This document shows positions 45,533 to 56,599 of a DNA stretch of 64,000 nt, piece after piece. The number at the start of each line of letters is the position of its first letter. Positions within the stretch are counted from its first letter, which is position 1. The stretch is from Agrypnia vestita (lineage: Eukaryota; Arthropoda; Insecta; Trichoptera; Phryganeidae), in the NCBI GenBank assembly GCA_016648135.1, contig JADDOH010005164.1, forward strand, positions 147,821-211,820, written 5' to 3'. The translations under genes were made by a program, and so were the position numbers. The notes beneath the pieces were generated by a model. That model was not told where the DNA came from. It saw only the letters and a list, made by a program, of their open reading frames with translations, and searched no databases.

Positions 45533-45985
45533 ATGGGTGTTTTTTGCTACGGTTCGAGGATCAAGAGATTCCATTTATTATTAAATTTCGTAGTTATTCA
45601 CTTCCGCGCTCGCGAGAGGACCTTTATTTCCAAATCTACCCTTAATACGTTTGTCTACTTTAAAATAATTCCCCTGCATACCGGATATGATGAATCGTCC
45701 TTCGGTACACGATGATGGATGGCCCCTCGTGAGGCGCTCCAGCTTCGGGGGAAGAATGATAAGATGGGAAGTTTTGCCGGGGTGGGCGAAAGAAAAATGG
45801 CGAGGTGGAAAACAGTTGGGAACAAATCGTAGCCATTTATCGCGGGCCTGCGCAGTGGTGATTGGTGGAACACGAGTATCAAGAACTCCAATCATCGTCG
45901 TACCAGGTACGGAGATACCCGATGGCCAGATTGATACCCTCTTCGGAGTGAGAAGCTTTCCATCTAACAAGTAGCGCATTTATAA
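45533..45985. other. GC-richer stretch with open frames on both strands
   Basis: Minus 45581-45979 is open for 132 codons and plus 45687-45974 for 95. Neither has a recognised domain, and their overlap indicates composition rather than coding: few A/T-rich stops. If any is real, the longer minus frame (proline, arginine and glycine rich) is the candidate. No splice or promoter signal supports it. Confidence 0.25.
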
Positions 45986-46606
45986 GCGAGCGAATTTTCT
46001 ACACATGTACACCTTTTTAGTTCGTTTTTTATGAGAGCATTTCTAAAGTTTGCGATTTTTAAAGTAATTTTGAGATGATACGGATGACTGGAACCAAATT
46101 ATTAATTATACCTAAACTTTTTACTAAAATGCGAATTTTTTGTTCTAATTTTTCGCTTTTTTAAAAAAACATTTTATATTTTCAATAAATAAGTGTTGAA
46201 AACAAAGTATATTATTATTAATTATAGTAACTTTTCAATAAATTAACTTTTATTTTTAATTTTCAAAACTTTGCTTCTTTCCTATTTATCTTCATATATA
46301 AACGAGACAAACATGAATTTATTTTAAATATGAAATCTTTATTACCTCCTTTCGGCTTAAGTTATTAACAATATTTGTATACAAAGGTAATATATGTAAA
46401 TTTATTCATATTTGTAACAAATTTTTATAAAAGAGAAATGAATAATATGTATAAATAATCTTTATTGATCTTAGTAAGTAAACGAAAGTAATACTTGCTC
46501 CGACTTGATGTTTCAATTGATTTTAGTACAAATGATAAAATATAGGATGTTTTATAACATACAGTACTAGTTTTAGATCTGTACAGTACAGACTAGTATA
46601 GACGTA

Positions 46607-47040
46607 CCACTATAACTTGGCGTGCGAGGGAGGGCGTCCCTATCGCTTAACAGAAGTTGTCAGGGTGTAAATTTATTACACAATGCATAATGTCCGATGA
46701 CCGGTGTCGTATTAAATACAGAAATTTGGTCGGGCAGCACTAAAGAAATCATGTAGTAATGGCGGTCGTTCTATCTGTTAAACTATCAGACGGTAATATT
46801 GGTCCATTATTCGCTTTTTCAGCTTCGCAAAACTTTAATACTTCATTGGCAATTGTTTTTGCACCATCGCGGACTGTTTAGGATGTTTTGGATATAATAA
46901 TTCAGTGTATATTGGTAATCAAGATGGCACGGCTCGCGCTCAAAGACGAGAATGAACTGAATGACAGGGCGAGGGGTTACCGCCGAGTGTGGGCGGGGCG
47001 GGTTTTAGTTCAAAATTCGCCGCACGCCAAGTTACGTTGG
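46607..47040. mobile_element. TIR element, 434 bp
   Basis: Left end CCACTATAACTTGGCGTGCG and right end read inward CCAACGTAACTTGGCGTGCG match at 17 of 20 bases. The inside is GC-rich near the right end (GAGTGTGGGCGGGGCGGG). No transposase frame; the 73-codon frame at 46888-47109 crosses the right end and is not a gene. Superfamily unassigned, since no clear target duplication is present. Confidence 0.6.
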
Positions 47041-47118
47041 GCAAGCAATAGTGGTCAGAGTCACCCGCAATTGATAACAAGGACACAAAACCTATCGGCT
47101 GTCATGTAGAATGTAATA

Positions 47119-47225
47119 GTAAAGGCGACAACATAAAAAAAATATATATTGCAATCACCGAGGATTACCAATTTATAATGTACTGAATTCCAGATTTGAT
47201 GGGAAATATAGCGTGTAAATTTATA
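47119..47225 (+). repeat. Repeat H, solo copy
   Basis: It matches 31030-31140: AAGGCGACAACATAAAAAAA, ATTGCAATCACCGAGGATTA, TTTATAATGTACTGAATTCC. Confidence 0.6.
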
Positions 47226-47570
47226 AAAAATGAATGCGAATGAAATCTCCTCTGGACGACGCTTACTTTTTATTTTATTTTATTTTCATTTATTGGTTTT
47301 CTTACAGCCATATAATTAATCAGTCTTGAAAAAAACAATAATTGATGTACAGAGTTTTGGGCCAATTACAAGAAAACACATATATACAATCGATAAAAAA
47401 TAAGAAAAAACATGTCCAATAGTGAGTTTGTGTGAGTGTGTGTATTTGTGTGTTTATTTATTTATTTTGTTTTGGGAAAAGTTAACAGCAAAACAATCTT
47501 AAAAATTTTCCACTGAATTTAAAAATTTAATTTAACATACATTAATAGCGAATGGAGGGGAATGTGGGAC
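47226..47570. other. No gene seen
   Basis: Contains TTTATT and TGTGTG runs only. Confidence 0.5.
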
Positions 47571-47735
47571 GGGAGTAGAAGGGAAGATATAATGTACAAA
47601 TTAGTTTGGGTAAGACCAAAATTACCGGGAAGACCACCGAAAAAATGGTGGAATAGCTGGACCTCGTCATCCCAGGAGGCGTAGTTTTCTATAGCACAGA
47701 TCTACGAAAAGAGAAAAAAAAGAAGAAGAAGATAT
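47571..47735 (+). pseudogene. LINE 3' end remnant with GAA tail
   Basis: A frame gives KLVWVRPKLPGRPPKKWWNS and then WTSSSQEA..FSIAQIYEKR, ending in AAAGAAGAAGAAGA at 47720-47733. 'GRPPKRW.....' followed by a GAA tail is the usual end of an RTE-like LINE. Frameshifts are present. Confidence 0.5.
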
Positions 47736-48194
47736 CTAATCAGTTTGCAAATCTACTGCTGAACCAGGCTGCATGGGACACGGCCAATACAACTATTCCG
47801 ACAGGGGTGAAAGCAACCTCCAGTTTCGGCAGCCGCGCGGGTACTTAGATAAATGTCTAGTAATAATTCTGATGAATGGTGTCGTTCAACTTGTTCATTT
47901 TTTGTTTCCCCCAGACATCCGTGAGTCACTATTTAGCGGAAAATTTATGTACGCAAGAAGGAGTTTTATGGCTATATGTAAAATAAGATACGATGGTAGC
48001 AGGTGAGGAGATTGGGTCATTAATCTTTATAACAATGTACGGCTAGTATATATTATAATATATTAATGAAATGATTCACAGCACTTTCTTTTTCATATTT
48101 TTCTAGCTTTTGTGCTGATCAACATATTCTCAGATCGTCTGTCCATATTTGCCAACTAAAAATATGAATTTTTAAATTATTTATTTAATAGATA

Positions 48195-48370
48195 CAAAAT
48201 AATTTTGTGGTGACATTATTAATATCACCACAAAGTTATTTAATAATAATATTATATTATGTACACATTTGAAATACCAAAATCTTTCGGGGCCAGTGGT
48301 CCCTTCATCAGGATACAACGTATACTAAAAATTAAAATAAAAAATCGAAGTATAACAAAATAAAAAGATG
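48195..48370. repeat. Repeat D, copy 3, with hairpin-GAAA module
   Basis: It starts with a small palindrome, ATTTTGTGGTGACATTATTA...TCACCACAAAGTTAT, and has on minus 48311-48285 CTGATGA, A, GGGACC-ACT-GGCCCC (one A-C mismatch) and GAAAG. Confidence 0.75.
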
Positions 48371-49389
48371 ATAAAGTTAAAAGGTAACTTTTTAAACAGT
48401 TGACACTTTTCCTTATTTTCAAAATTTCTACTGTAATCCTTTATTATTTCCTTTGTAAATCCTAATTAATACCATTATAATGATTTGATTCTAAAATATG
48501 ATTATCAATGCTTATTGCTATATAAACATCTAAGTGTTCCTTAACTCTAACACCAAAATTTCTACACTCTTTCTCTGTATAAAAATAATTCCAACCATTA
48601 CAATCAATTTATAAATCGCCAATATTTAAAAAAATCATCCTTAACCTTATTATTTAAGACATAATTTTAAAATTTATTAAATTAAACTAAACAACTAAAG
48701 AAAGCTGGTGATATAGAATTTCAGATTTTTAAACTATTGAATTAGAAATTTGATTATCTGTAGTGGGTAAACAAAGATTTAAATAACTTTTAAACCTGTT
48801 TATTAAAAATATTATCTATTCATTTAGTTAATTGGACTAAATATTATCAAATAAATTGCAATTAATAATTTTAACCATTATGCAATTTGATAATTTTTAT
48901 TTCGATGTTGAAGAAGAGTGAAAAGCTGATAATACTTGAGAATCCGGATTGTTAGAAGAATAAATATGGCTGTACGTATCTTTACGAAATACGTTTAATT
49001 CAATTCTATTATTAATAGTTGAAATGTCCAAATGCAAGAATTTTGCGCTATAATTTTATGTCGTTGAAAAATTGAATCATTATTAAATTAATACCATAAA
49101 AATAAGTTAATTAAAGAATAAATTTAAGTTGTCTTTCAGTACCAGTCTAAATAGATACGTAAAATATCAACACATCTTTTAAAAAAAAATACATATTTAA
49201 ATAATAAAGCAGAACTATTAAAAATTATACTCTCTAAATTATTTGAAAATAAAGCTACTAAAGGACTAGTATTAGAACGCATTGTCAAACCATCCTATTT
49301 TTTAAAAATGGTATTATCATTTATTTATTTTTTATTATTATTAACCCTAAATTTTAGCTTACCGATATCTGCTATAAATAGTACTAAAG
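48371..49389. other. No gene seen
   Basis: Very AT-rich; no motif. Confidence 0.5.
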
Positions 49390-49690
49390 TCAATTAATGC
49401 ATATTGTAGATGTCTCAAGAGACGAAACTGTATTTTTTTATAGGAAAGTAGGTATAGAATATAGAGCTTACGACCTATTGTATGGCTGGCTTAAGTGATA
49501 ACTTTACACAAAGTAACGTTCGCCGTTTCCACCCATGATAGAATATCTGTAAAGTGTAAAGTGATCACTTAAGCCAGCCGTACGATAGGTCGTAAGCCCT
49601 ATGTACACCCAAAAGACTTTTAAACCTACTTTCCCATAAAAAAAATACAGTTTCGTCTCTGTGAGACATCTATAATATACATTAATTGAT
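49390..49690. repeat. Foldback repeat E, complete
   Basis: Arms about 49391-49510 and 49555-49688 are inverted copies. The outer ends carry TATTGTAGATGTCTC and GAGACGAAACTGTATTTTT; the inner ends carry GGCTGGCTTAAGTGAT. Single or rearranged copies are at 22207-22375 and 34243-34620. Confidence 0.75.
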
Positions 49691-49770
49691 CAATGATGTC
49701 TCTGTGACAAAGCACTGTTCTGAAAGATTTGAACAAACTCAAAATATTCTGAGTAATATAGTCATTTTAA
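49691..49770 (+). repeat. Repeat F, solo arm
   Basis: GATGTCTCTGTGACAAAGCA, TGTTCTGAAAGATTTGAACA and AATATTCTGAGT relate it to 22653-22736 and 56790-56910. Confidence 0.55.
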
Positions 49771-50599
49771 ATATTGACAAATTATGTAGTACGTAAATTC
49801 AATATCTCACAATTATTTATGTTTAAATCATTTTACTTTTCACCGGTCGCGCCAGGTCCTTCGTGGCCACCCACTATTTCTCTTTCATCTCCCATTCATT
49901 CGTTCCACATGATCAAAAGTCATCAAAGTGATTTTTGGTAAGTAAGTGATCATGCAAACTTATACGTGTAACAAAATGAGTAAACTAATAATTTCTCATC
50001 GCCTTTATTATTAATTTTTATAGAAAACGAAGTTTTCGATTAATCGTTATCGCTCGATGGAGTCTTGCGGTTATCGCGTTATCGAACTGCAGCACGACAC
50101 AGTGTTCCGCTTAATAAAGACTTACACGGCAAAATGGCGTACAGTAATTATGGCTACAAGTCTAATCTACACGGAAGGCTATTAAAAGTCCGGCGTGCAT
50201 AAAATGAAACCACGAAACATAACATAAATGGAGGTTATTTCAGCTTAATTACGATATGCAAAATACCACAAATTAATGCTTCGCTGCTCTCAAAAACACA
50301 GCGAAATGGATGCCCGCAGGAGAAGTTCAGTCCAGCCTTTAACTAGGGCTTACAGCAACTTCTAAATTTAAGAAAAAAATATTTTGTCGCTTGGGTCGCA
50401 GATCCTTTTAAATCAACATAACTACAGAGCTAATAATTATCGTGTTTCCGTGTACAATTTACGCAAAAACGTGAGATACTGCAAAAAGATTTAAATTTAT
50501 ACACGTACAAATAATGATGAATTTCCGAATCTTAAAAGCATTTAACTTGAATGAAGCAATCCTTTTTAAGGCGAGAATTAATTGGCAGTTAAATTTGTA
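49771..50599. other. No gene seen
   Basis: Mixed noncoding sequence; no recognised motif or second copy. Confidence 0.45.
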
Positions 50600-51310
50600 A
50601 GTAGTAAGTAGAAAAAGAAAGAGTGACTAAGTGTGATGTAATTGTAAACAATGAAAGCTTAGAACAAGTGAACGAGTTTGTGTATTTGGGAAGTATGTTA
50701 AGTAGAGACGGCAAGGCTGAAAATGATATCGAAAGGAGAGTGACTGCGGGAAACAAAGTTAATGGTGCTCTAAGTGCAATTATGGCCAATAAGAATCTGT
50801 CAAACGAAGCAAGACTAGCGGTACATAATGGCGTTCTAGTGCCAACCCTGATGTATGGAAATGAAGCCTAGAATTGGCAAAAGGGAAAGTAGACTGAATG
50901 CGGTAGAAATTCGGTCACTAAGACGCTTGTCTAGAAAATCTTTGGTCGATAGAGTGAAGAATGAACAAATCAGACATGAATGCAATGCTGGCTGTAGTGT
51001 GATAGATAGAATAAAGAAAGAAGTGCTGAGATGGTTTGGTCATATGGAACGTATGAACGAGGAAAGGATGGTTAAGAAAATATAAAATAGGCAACAGGAA
51101 TAGAGGGCGTCCGCGAAAGACCTGGCACGATCAGATACTACAAGTATTTGAGGATGGCCCTGTTAAAAGCCGCAACAGCCGTAGAACTTGTATGAGAAGA
51201 TGTGTGAATGTGGCCGAAGCAAAGATGGTGTACCAGGACAGAAGAGTGTGGCGTTCAATCCTCTCTGCCTACCTCTGCGAAGAAACGGCGTGATGGTTAG
51301 TTAGTTAGTT
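50600..51310 (+). pseudogene. LINE polyprotein C-terminal third (lineage a), three frames
   Basis: Piece 1 (50608-50871): KCDVIVNNESLEQVNEFVYL, then GSMLSRDGKAENDIERRV, AARLAVHNGVLVPTL-like sequence and MYGNEA followed by a stop where W is expected. Piece 2 (to 51085): SRLNAVEIRSLRRLSRKSLV, then RIKKEVLRWFGHMERMNEER. Piece 3 (to the stop at 51291): GNRNRGRPRKTWHDQ, then RTCMRRCVNVAEAKMVYQDR and RVWRSIL. This is the region after the RT palm, common to a LINE group widespread in arthropods. At least one stop and two frameshifts. The 3' end is followed by a (TTAG)n tail, 51296-51312. Related pieces: 39066-39836 and 56600-56775. The 5' end is truncated near 50600. Confidence 0.85.
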
Positions 51311-51312
51311 AA

Positions 51313-52035
51313 GTAGGTATATACTTTTTTGAGGAGAATGCATGGTGGAATCTAAATGTTGTATTATCCTCTCGTTTCTATTGAAAAGATCTCTCTTATT
51401 TACCGGAGCCATTCAGGCATGTGATGGATAATTCGCGCAACCGTAAGATGACGGCTTCTCTCATATTTTTTCGTATGAGCAAATATTTCGCTCCTCTGAA
51501 CGGTTCGCTTCGGCATTTGAAAGCGCTTCTTTTTGTATGCACACTCACTTTTCATTAATTTTATTTATATTATTTTATTTATTTATGGGAAACTAACAGT
51601 GCATATAAAATAAGATTACTACTCATGATTATTGAACAGTATAGAGACCGTCTTACAAGTTTCCATAGAATTAACATGTTATGTATTATAGCAACAATAA
51701 CTTGAGTTATACAAAAAAAAAAACAAAAAAGTCAAAGTTTTACGTTACGGACAAACTATGAGAGTCAAAGAATTGAAGGTAAAAGGGGAATAAGGAATGG
51801 ATAGGAAAGGACTAATCTACTTAGTAAAAAGGAGAAGAGATAAGAATAAAAAGAAGTGCAAAAGATTTATGTACAGCATGAAGATATCTGATCAATACAT
51901 CTGCATATACATATATACATGAGGTCTGGACAAAAGAAAAAATGTGAATTAAAGAAAGATACAAGATAAAAATTACAAATACGAAGTCTGTTTAAAAGAA
52001 AGAAGATGGATTAAAGAATAGGAAAAAAAAAAGGT
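51313..52035. other. No gene seen
   Basis: A-rich, purine-biased DNA from 51760 to 52030, probably the complement of the untranslated end of the minus-strand LINE that follows. Confidence 0.4.
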
Positions 52036-52344
52036 TTATGACTGCGGTGAATATCCAAGAGTTTTATATTCATAGATTGATGAATTGAAAAGATCAAAGT
52101 CACTGAATATAGAGTTGAACAAATTAGACGAGCGATATATAAAAGTGTTTTGCCGGGAGTTGGTATTACAGTGTGAAAGGCTCAAGGTCTCAACCGATCT
52201 AGTGGACCTTCCGGGTACTCTCAGGGAGATGCACTGCAGCAAAGAAAACCGATAGAACTTGACCTCTAGGAGCTTAATTATAATTAACAAAAGAAAAAAT
52301 GTATATTTAATGTATGTTGATTTTTTTTTCAGTATTAAATGCAA
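52036..52344 (-). pseudogene. LINE C-terminal end (lineage f), open frame
   Basis: The minus frame is open for about 100 codons. From about codon 45 it reads GRSTRSVETLSLSHCNTNSR, then QNTFIYRSSNLFNSIFSDFD and LFNSSIYEYK before the stop region. It aligns with 61504-61686 and with the decayed copy at 1189-1341. The first 45 codons are lysine and hydrophobic rich and may not belong. It is a 5'-truncated fragment, marked as a pseudogene although this stretch has no stop. Confidence 0.65.
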
Positions 52345-53499
52345 AATAATAATTCTGGTAAAATTGATAAAAAATATTTGTTTTTTTGCATTGCATTAGG
52401 TGGAGTTGTTTATTTATTTATTGTAAAAAACATCAACTTTTGTTGAACATCAACAATGCTTGACAAAATAAATTATTAAAACAATTTTTTATAACGTGAA
52501 TCACAGCTTCACAACCACAGTCTACCAAGGCTTCTGTTAAATTATAAATTACATTAAATAATAATTTTTTGGACCTTTAAAATTTGTAGTTATACAGGTA
52601 CCGTTTTGACGAAAAAAATGTTAGTGATTTTTATATAGCTTTGAGATGAACAAAAAATGTGTTACAGTAATTATGTTTAATCGCAAAGTTCACGCTATAA
52701 ACATCAAAAATATACAAAAAAAATTTTTTAACGAATTACGTGTTAAAATGAGGATTGAGAAAAGTTATGAGGCCCTTAAGAAAATTTTTCAAAATAACCT
52801 CAGAGTTCGTTAAATTTTTATTTTATTTTATATGTAATCTACTTACTCATTACTTAATTGTGTATACATTTTATTATATAATTCAGTAAAATATTTCTTT
52901 AATAAAAGTTAGTTTTAAATTTAATATTACTTATTTATACTGCGTACTATTATTGCCTTTGCTTAAAATTTTTCATTATTTTTCTCTTAACTGTATTAAT
53001 TAAATTTTTTTTTTGCTTTTTATTAGTGTATTTTTATTATTATTTTATTCATATAATTGTATCATGATTATCGCATATTAGTTTTTTTCTTCTTCCTATA
53101 TGCAGGTACATAGTATGTACTACTTACTATTTAATATATTTTAAATATAATGGTCCTCCTCTCCTACTCACGAGTTATATTACTCATGTAGAAGAGAAAT
53201 ACTATTGTAAAAACTGTCACTATATTTATTGTAAAAAAATATAAAATGTAAGATATAAAAAATCACTTTAATGTATAAGATTATTACCGATAATTCTGCT
53301 TCCCCTAACCCTCAATATCCGCTTCGCTGCCAACCACCTGATACTGGACAGCTAATGATAGTGGCTTCGTGAGCATCTTACACTTACCTGGACCATTCAG
53401 TATTCATCTTCTTTTCCAAAACGTGTGCAAAACAAAACAAAAGAGCCCTTACTATATTTTTGAAACTATGTAGGAGACGACACTTAGAACAATATAACA
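52345..53499. other. No gene seen
   Basis: Very AT-rich; no motif. Confidence 0.5.
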
Positions 53500-53745
53500 C
53501 GTAGCAAAGATAGAATAGATGAGGTAAAAACAAACTTGGTAGGCAGTGCTGGTTAGGTCACGTGCAGTATATACACCGGACACCAGTAAATAGGTTTTGT
53601 CAGAAGCCCAGAAAGGCGTAGGGGAAGAAGACGTTTGAGCTGCACCGGGAGAACCTTTAAAGTTGGAGAAATGAACCAGCTAGCAGTCATGTTGGTAATA
53701 AAAACTCACCATGTTGTCAGGCGTATGATGATGATAGTAATGAGG
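53500..53745 (+). pseudogene. LINE 3' end remnant with GAT tail
   Basis: One frame gives GRQCWLGHVQYIHRTPVNRF and CQKPRKA, a stop, GKKTFELHREN, a stop and WRNEPASS, then a short GATGATGATAG tail at 53727-53738. 'R.WLGHV.R...R.....' is the standard motif after LINE reverse transcriptases. It has at least two stops. Confidence 0.55.
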
Positions 53746-53894
53746 GATCTCATGCGAATTCAATGTTAATCACATTACTATAATTTAAAAAAACAGTTTT
53801 ATACAAAGAACGTTCTAAGGTTTTCACGGTCATTCAAAATCTTCTAGTTTGATAACAACACGACAATCTCACCGCACACATGAACCTAGATTCT

Positions 53895-53985
53895 TTTTGG
53901 GGAGGTATAACACATATAATAATTAAATTATTCATATCTATTAGTTATCATTGTTGTAAAAAAAAAAATCATACGTATTTATCTA
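53895..53985 (+). repeat. Dispersed repeat J, copy 2
   Basis: Aligns with 12600-12720. Confidence 0.5.
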
Positions 53986-54211
53986 TTCTTCTTCTTCTTC
54001 ATGTGCCTTGTCGGGTCACCTCGACGTCGGCGATCATCTGGGAGAAAGTTTCCCTGTCCAGGGCAGTGCGGAACAGCTCTTCCACGCTTCTTATCCCGGT
54101 CCACTCTCGGATGTTTCCAAGCCAGGAATGCCGCCTCCTTCCGACCCCTCTGCGACCCTCAATCTTCCTCTTCATGACGAGCTGAAGGATGGAGTACTTT
54201 TCGCCTTTCAA
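53986..54211 (-). pseudogene. LINE 3' end with GAA tail (lineage b), minus strand
   Basis: A 70-codon open frame: MKGEKYSILQLVMKRKIEGR, then RGVGRRRHSWLGNIREWTGI and RSVEELFRTALDRETFSQMI. It is very close to 59279-59678 (EGRRGVGRRQISWLRNIRDW) and a little less to 62579-62950. The frame ends in TRQGT and is followed by (GAA)n at 54000-53986. It is a short 5'-truncated copy. The plus-strand frames over it are antisense. Confidence 0.8.
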
Positions 54212-54240
54212 TTTTTTTTATCTAATAAATAAATAAATAA

Positions 54241-54340
54241 AACATCAGCCCTGATGATGGACCCTGCAATGGGATCCGAAACGTTGGCCAGAGAGGTCAT
54301 AAAAACACATACCCCAGAAGACACAAACTATAAGTTTTAT
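54241..54340 (+). repeat. Repeat M, single arm with hairpin-GAAA module
   Basis: ACATCAGCCCTGATGATGGA, then CCTGCAATGGGATCCGAAAC and GTTGGCCAGAGAGGTCATA match 5477-5597. The module is 54251-54281, with one mismatch in the GGACCC/GGATCC stem. Confidence 0.8.
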
Positions 54341-54750
54341 ATTATTCCTTTATTGGTGGGACACACATTTTGAAACTTGTTGGCGTTTAAAAGCGAAACG
54401 ACGCTTAAAAATACAGAATTAATTTTTATTTTCTGAGAAAATTAATCAGTTTTAACCATATGAGAGGTCAATGATAGTAATTTTATATTTTAAAAGTAAC
54501 TGAAAACCCTGTTTAAAATGGTACTAAACTTTACAACATTTCAATATTGACTAACATAATACGAATTAAATGCAAAAGTATTAAATAAATTTATGTTAAA
54601 AAAGGTATGTGTACAGAAAACAGCTGTTACATTTAAATAACGCTTTACGTAATCTTGCAGGACTTTATAATAATATTTATTATTAAAATTTAATTTATTT
54701 TAAAATTTCTAAAAAATAAACATGGAGTATTCTTGAAATCAATCAATATA

Positions 54751-55261
54751 TCAATATTCGATATATATATATATATATATATAAATACCCGTCTTTCCCT
54801 AACCGTCAAGTTTTCTCCACAACCAGCCACAACCACCCACCGGTGGTTATGGTGGTGGATAGCCCTTGGTGTCACATCGAAAACATGCGAGTTTGGTGGG
54901 GGTGGCTGTGCATAGGTGGGAGTGGGTGACGAAAATGTGCTTTCTAGTACATTGTTTTGTTATGGTTCATGGTTATGGTTCAAAATAGGTGCACCGATTG
55001 TGTCAGTGAGTCTAGAAGGTTCCGGAAAAACCTACTCTAGAAATTTCTTGAAGAAAAAGGTTCTAGAAAATTACCGAAAGTTCTATAAGGTTTTAAACTG
55101 AGTGGCGGAATGTGTCGGTATGTCTAGAAAGTTCCTGTACATTCGATAAATTTCTTGAAAGTTCTGGAATGAGAATGTACTAGAAGGTTCGCGAAAATTC
55201 TATGAAGATCCAAACAGAGTACTAAAAATCTACGCGTGCGAAGCCGCGCGGGCACAGCTAG
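54751..55261 (+). mobile_element. Helitron-like nonautonomous element, copy 3 (best preserved)
   Basis: It starts A|TCAATATTCGATATATA with a long TA run, continues with AAATACCCGTCTTTCCC and GGTGGATAGCCCTTGGTGTC, and ends GTGCGAAGCCGCGCGGGCAC, AG, CTAG and then T (55262). The start TCAATAT and end CTAG|T agree with copy 2. The GC-rich end can fold (GTGC...GCAC or CGCG...CGCG), as required near a Helitron 3' terminus. It is 511 bp and carries no replicase. The frames at 54733-55101 are not genes. Confidence 0.7.
55014..55201. promoter_or_regulatory. Heat-shock-element array inside Helitron copy 3
   Basis: In-phase alternating nGAAn/nTTCn pentamers: three at 55014-55028, three at 55156-55170 and four at 55182-55201. 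Several further TTCTAGAA dimers lie between. The array is in the same place as in copies 1 and 2 but individual sites differ. Confidence 0.7.
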
Positions 55262-55844
55262 TTCTTTATAAAAACAATAAATTAATTTCAAAAAGGCTCG
55301 ATTATAAAATAATTAATTTGAAATATAAATACCCCCTTTTCAATTCACGTCCCGCCGTATAAGCCATCGCAGAGATATTCACAAAACATGGCGGCCCTAC
55401 GAGTCCATGAAATGGAAGACTTAATATTTAAAGTCGCTCAAGTCATAAATGGATGCAGAGAGGCTCTCGGAGATACAACATGAATATGCAAGCCTCAGAT
55501 GCACTGCATGCAGACATTTGAATATATGTACATACTTATAATGGACATTCTAATATATGGTATTCTCTGTATTGCTCGTAGCCGCATGAATATTTAAAAT
55601 AATGTTAAAAAACAAGAAATAGCCATAATTGGTTATTTTATAATGAACTTGATACTTTTACAAATATAATTGTATAAATATAGGTATGGTTTGAAATATT
55701 TATTTTCTTTAACGTAGAAATATCTTGTGCATACAGAAAAGAATTTATTTTTTGTATTTAGTGCACAGTAAATAATATTAAAAATATATATATCTTTCAT
55801 TCTATTTTGTGTTACTATTTTTATTGTTATTTTAGTTTTTCATT
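55262..55844. other. No gene seen
   Basis: Nothing recognised; a less AT-rich patch at 55330-55500 has no open frame. Confidence 0.5.
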
Positions 55845-56212
55845 ATATCGTCATGATCGTAGTCCAATGACGGATGTGCGAAAAATTCCATTTTGACTTT
55901 TTTGGATCGTTAAAAAGTGAAAAATAGAAGCCATCTAATGGTATATAAAGAGTGAATTTTTTCTCATTCATTTAACCGTCGTTATACGAACTCGGCATAA
56001 CGCCGGTTCTGATTTGCGATCGTAGAACAATGCAGCTCAATTGAGGTTTGAAAGGTATCAAATTTAAATAACTAACCCAAGTTTCAAAGGAAAATCTTTT
56101 GTAGTTATCGAGCTATGACATAAAGTGTCTGTATGTAAATAAAACTTCAAACTGCTCTCCTGCACACTTGAGAAAAATCACATGCGTCGTTGTTCTACGA
56201 TTATGACGATAT
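55845..56212. mobile_element. TIR element or MITE, 368 bp
   Basis: Left ATATCGTCATGATCGTAG and right read inward ATATCGTCATAATCGTAG match, and similarity continues through CAATGACGGATGTG/CAACGACGCATGTG, about 36 bases. A third GATCGTAGAACAATGCAG lies inside at 56018. No coding capacity; superfamily unknown. Confidence 0.65.
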
Positions 56213-56499
56213 TAAACAGAACCAATGTAATCTCGGGACTATCTAGAAAATAAATGCATTAAAAACTGCGTACATACTAATACAATAGACCTCAAATCCA
56301 AGAAGCCGGTGATATTATTCATAATTATTATATATTATTGATCCGACATAACGACAAGGCACTACTAATTACAAAAGACAATATTCTGAGAACTCTTTGT
56401 TGTTGAAACATATAATGAATATCGCATGTTCTTCTGCGTCACGCGGAGCGATGTAGATTTTTCATGTTATATTTCTATGGAAGCATCTCACTAAGACGT

Positions 56500-56580
56500 A
56501 AAAGTGAACATAGATAGGCAACGATTTAAATAACGTCCTGTGTACGTCTATCGTGTATGTCGCAGGACGAAACTCTAGAT
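56500..56580 (+). repeat. Repeat G, single arm
   Basis: ACATAGATAGGCAACGATTT and CGTCCTG...CAGGACGAAACTCTAGA relate it to the foldback at 17288-17464. The CGTCCTG/CAGGACG stem directly precedes GAAAC but has a 23-base loop. Confidence 0.5.
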
Positions 56581-56599
56581 ATGATTAATTATTATTTTC

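Noticed and set aside
45581..45979. 132-codon minus-strand gene
   Set aside because: No recognised domain, an overlapping open frame on plus, and no splice or promoter support; composition explains it.
51296..51312. Telomeric repeat (TTAGG)
   Set aside because: The unit is TTAG, only four copies, and directly follows a LINE stop codon; it is a LINE tail.
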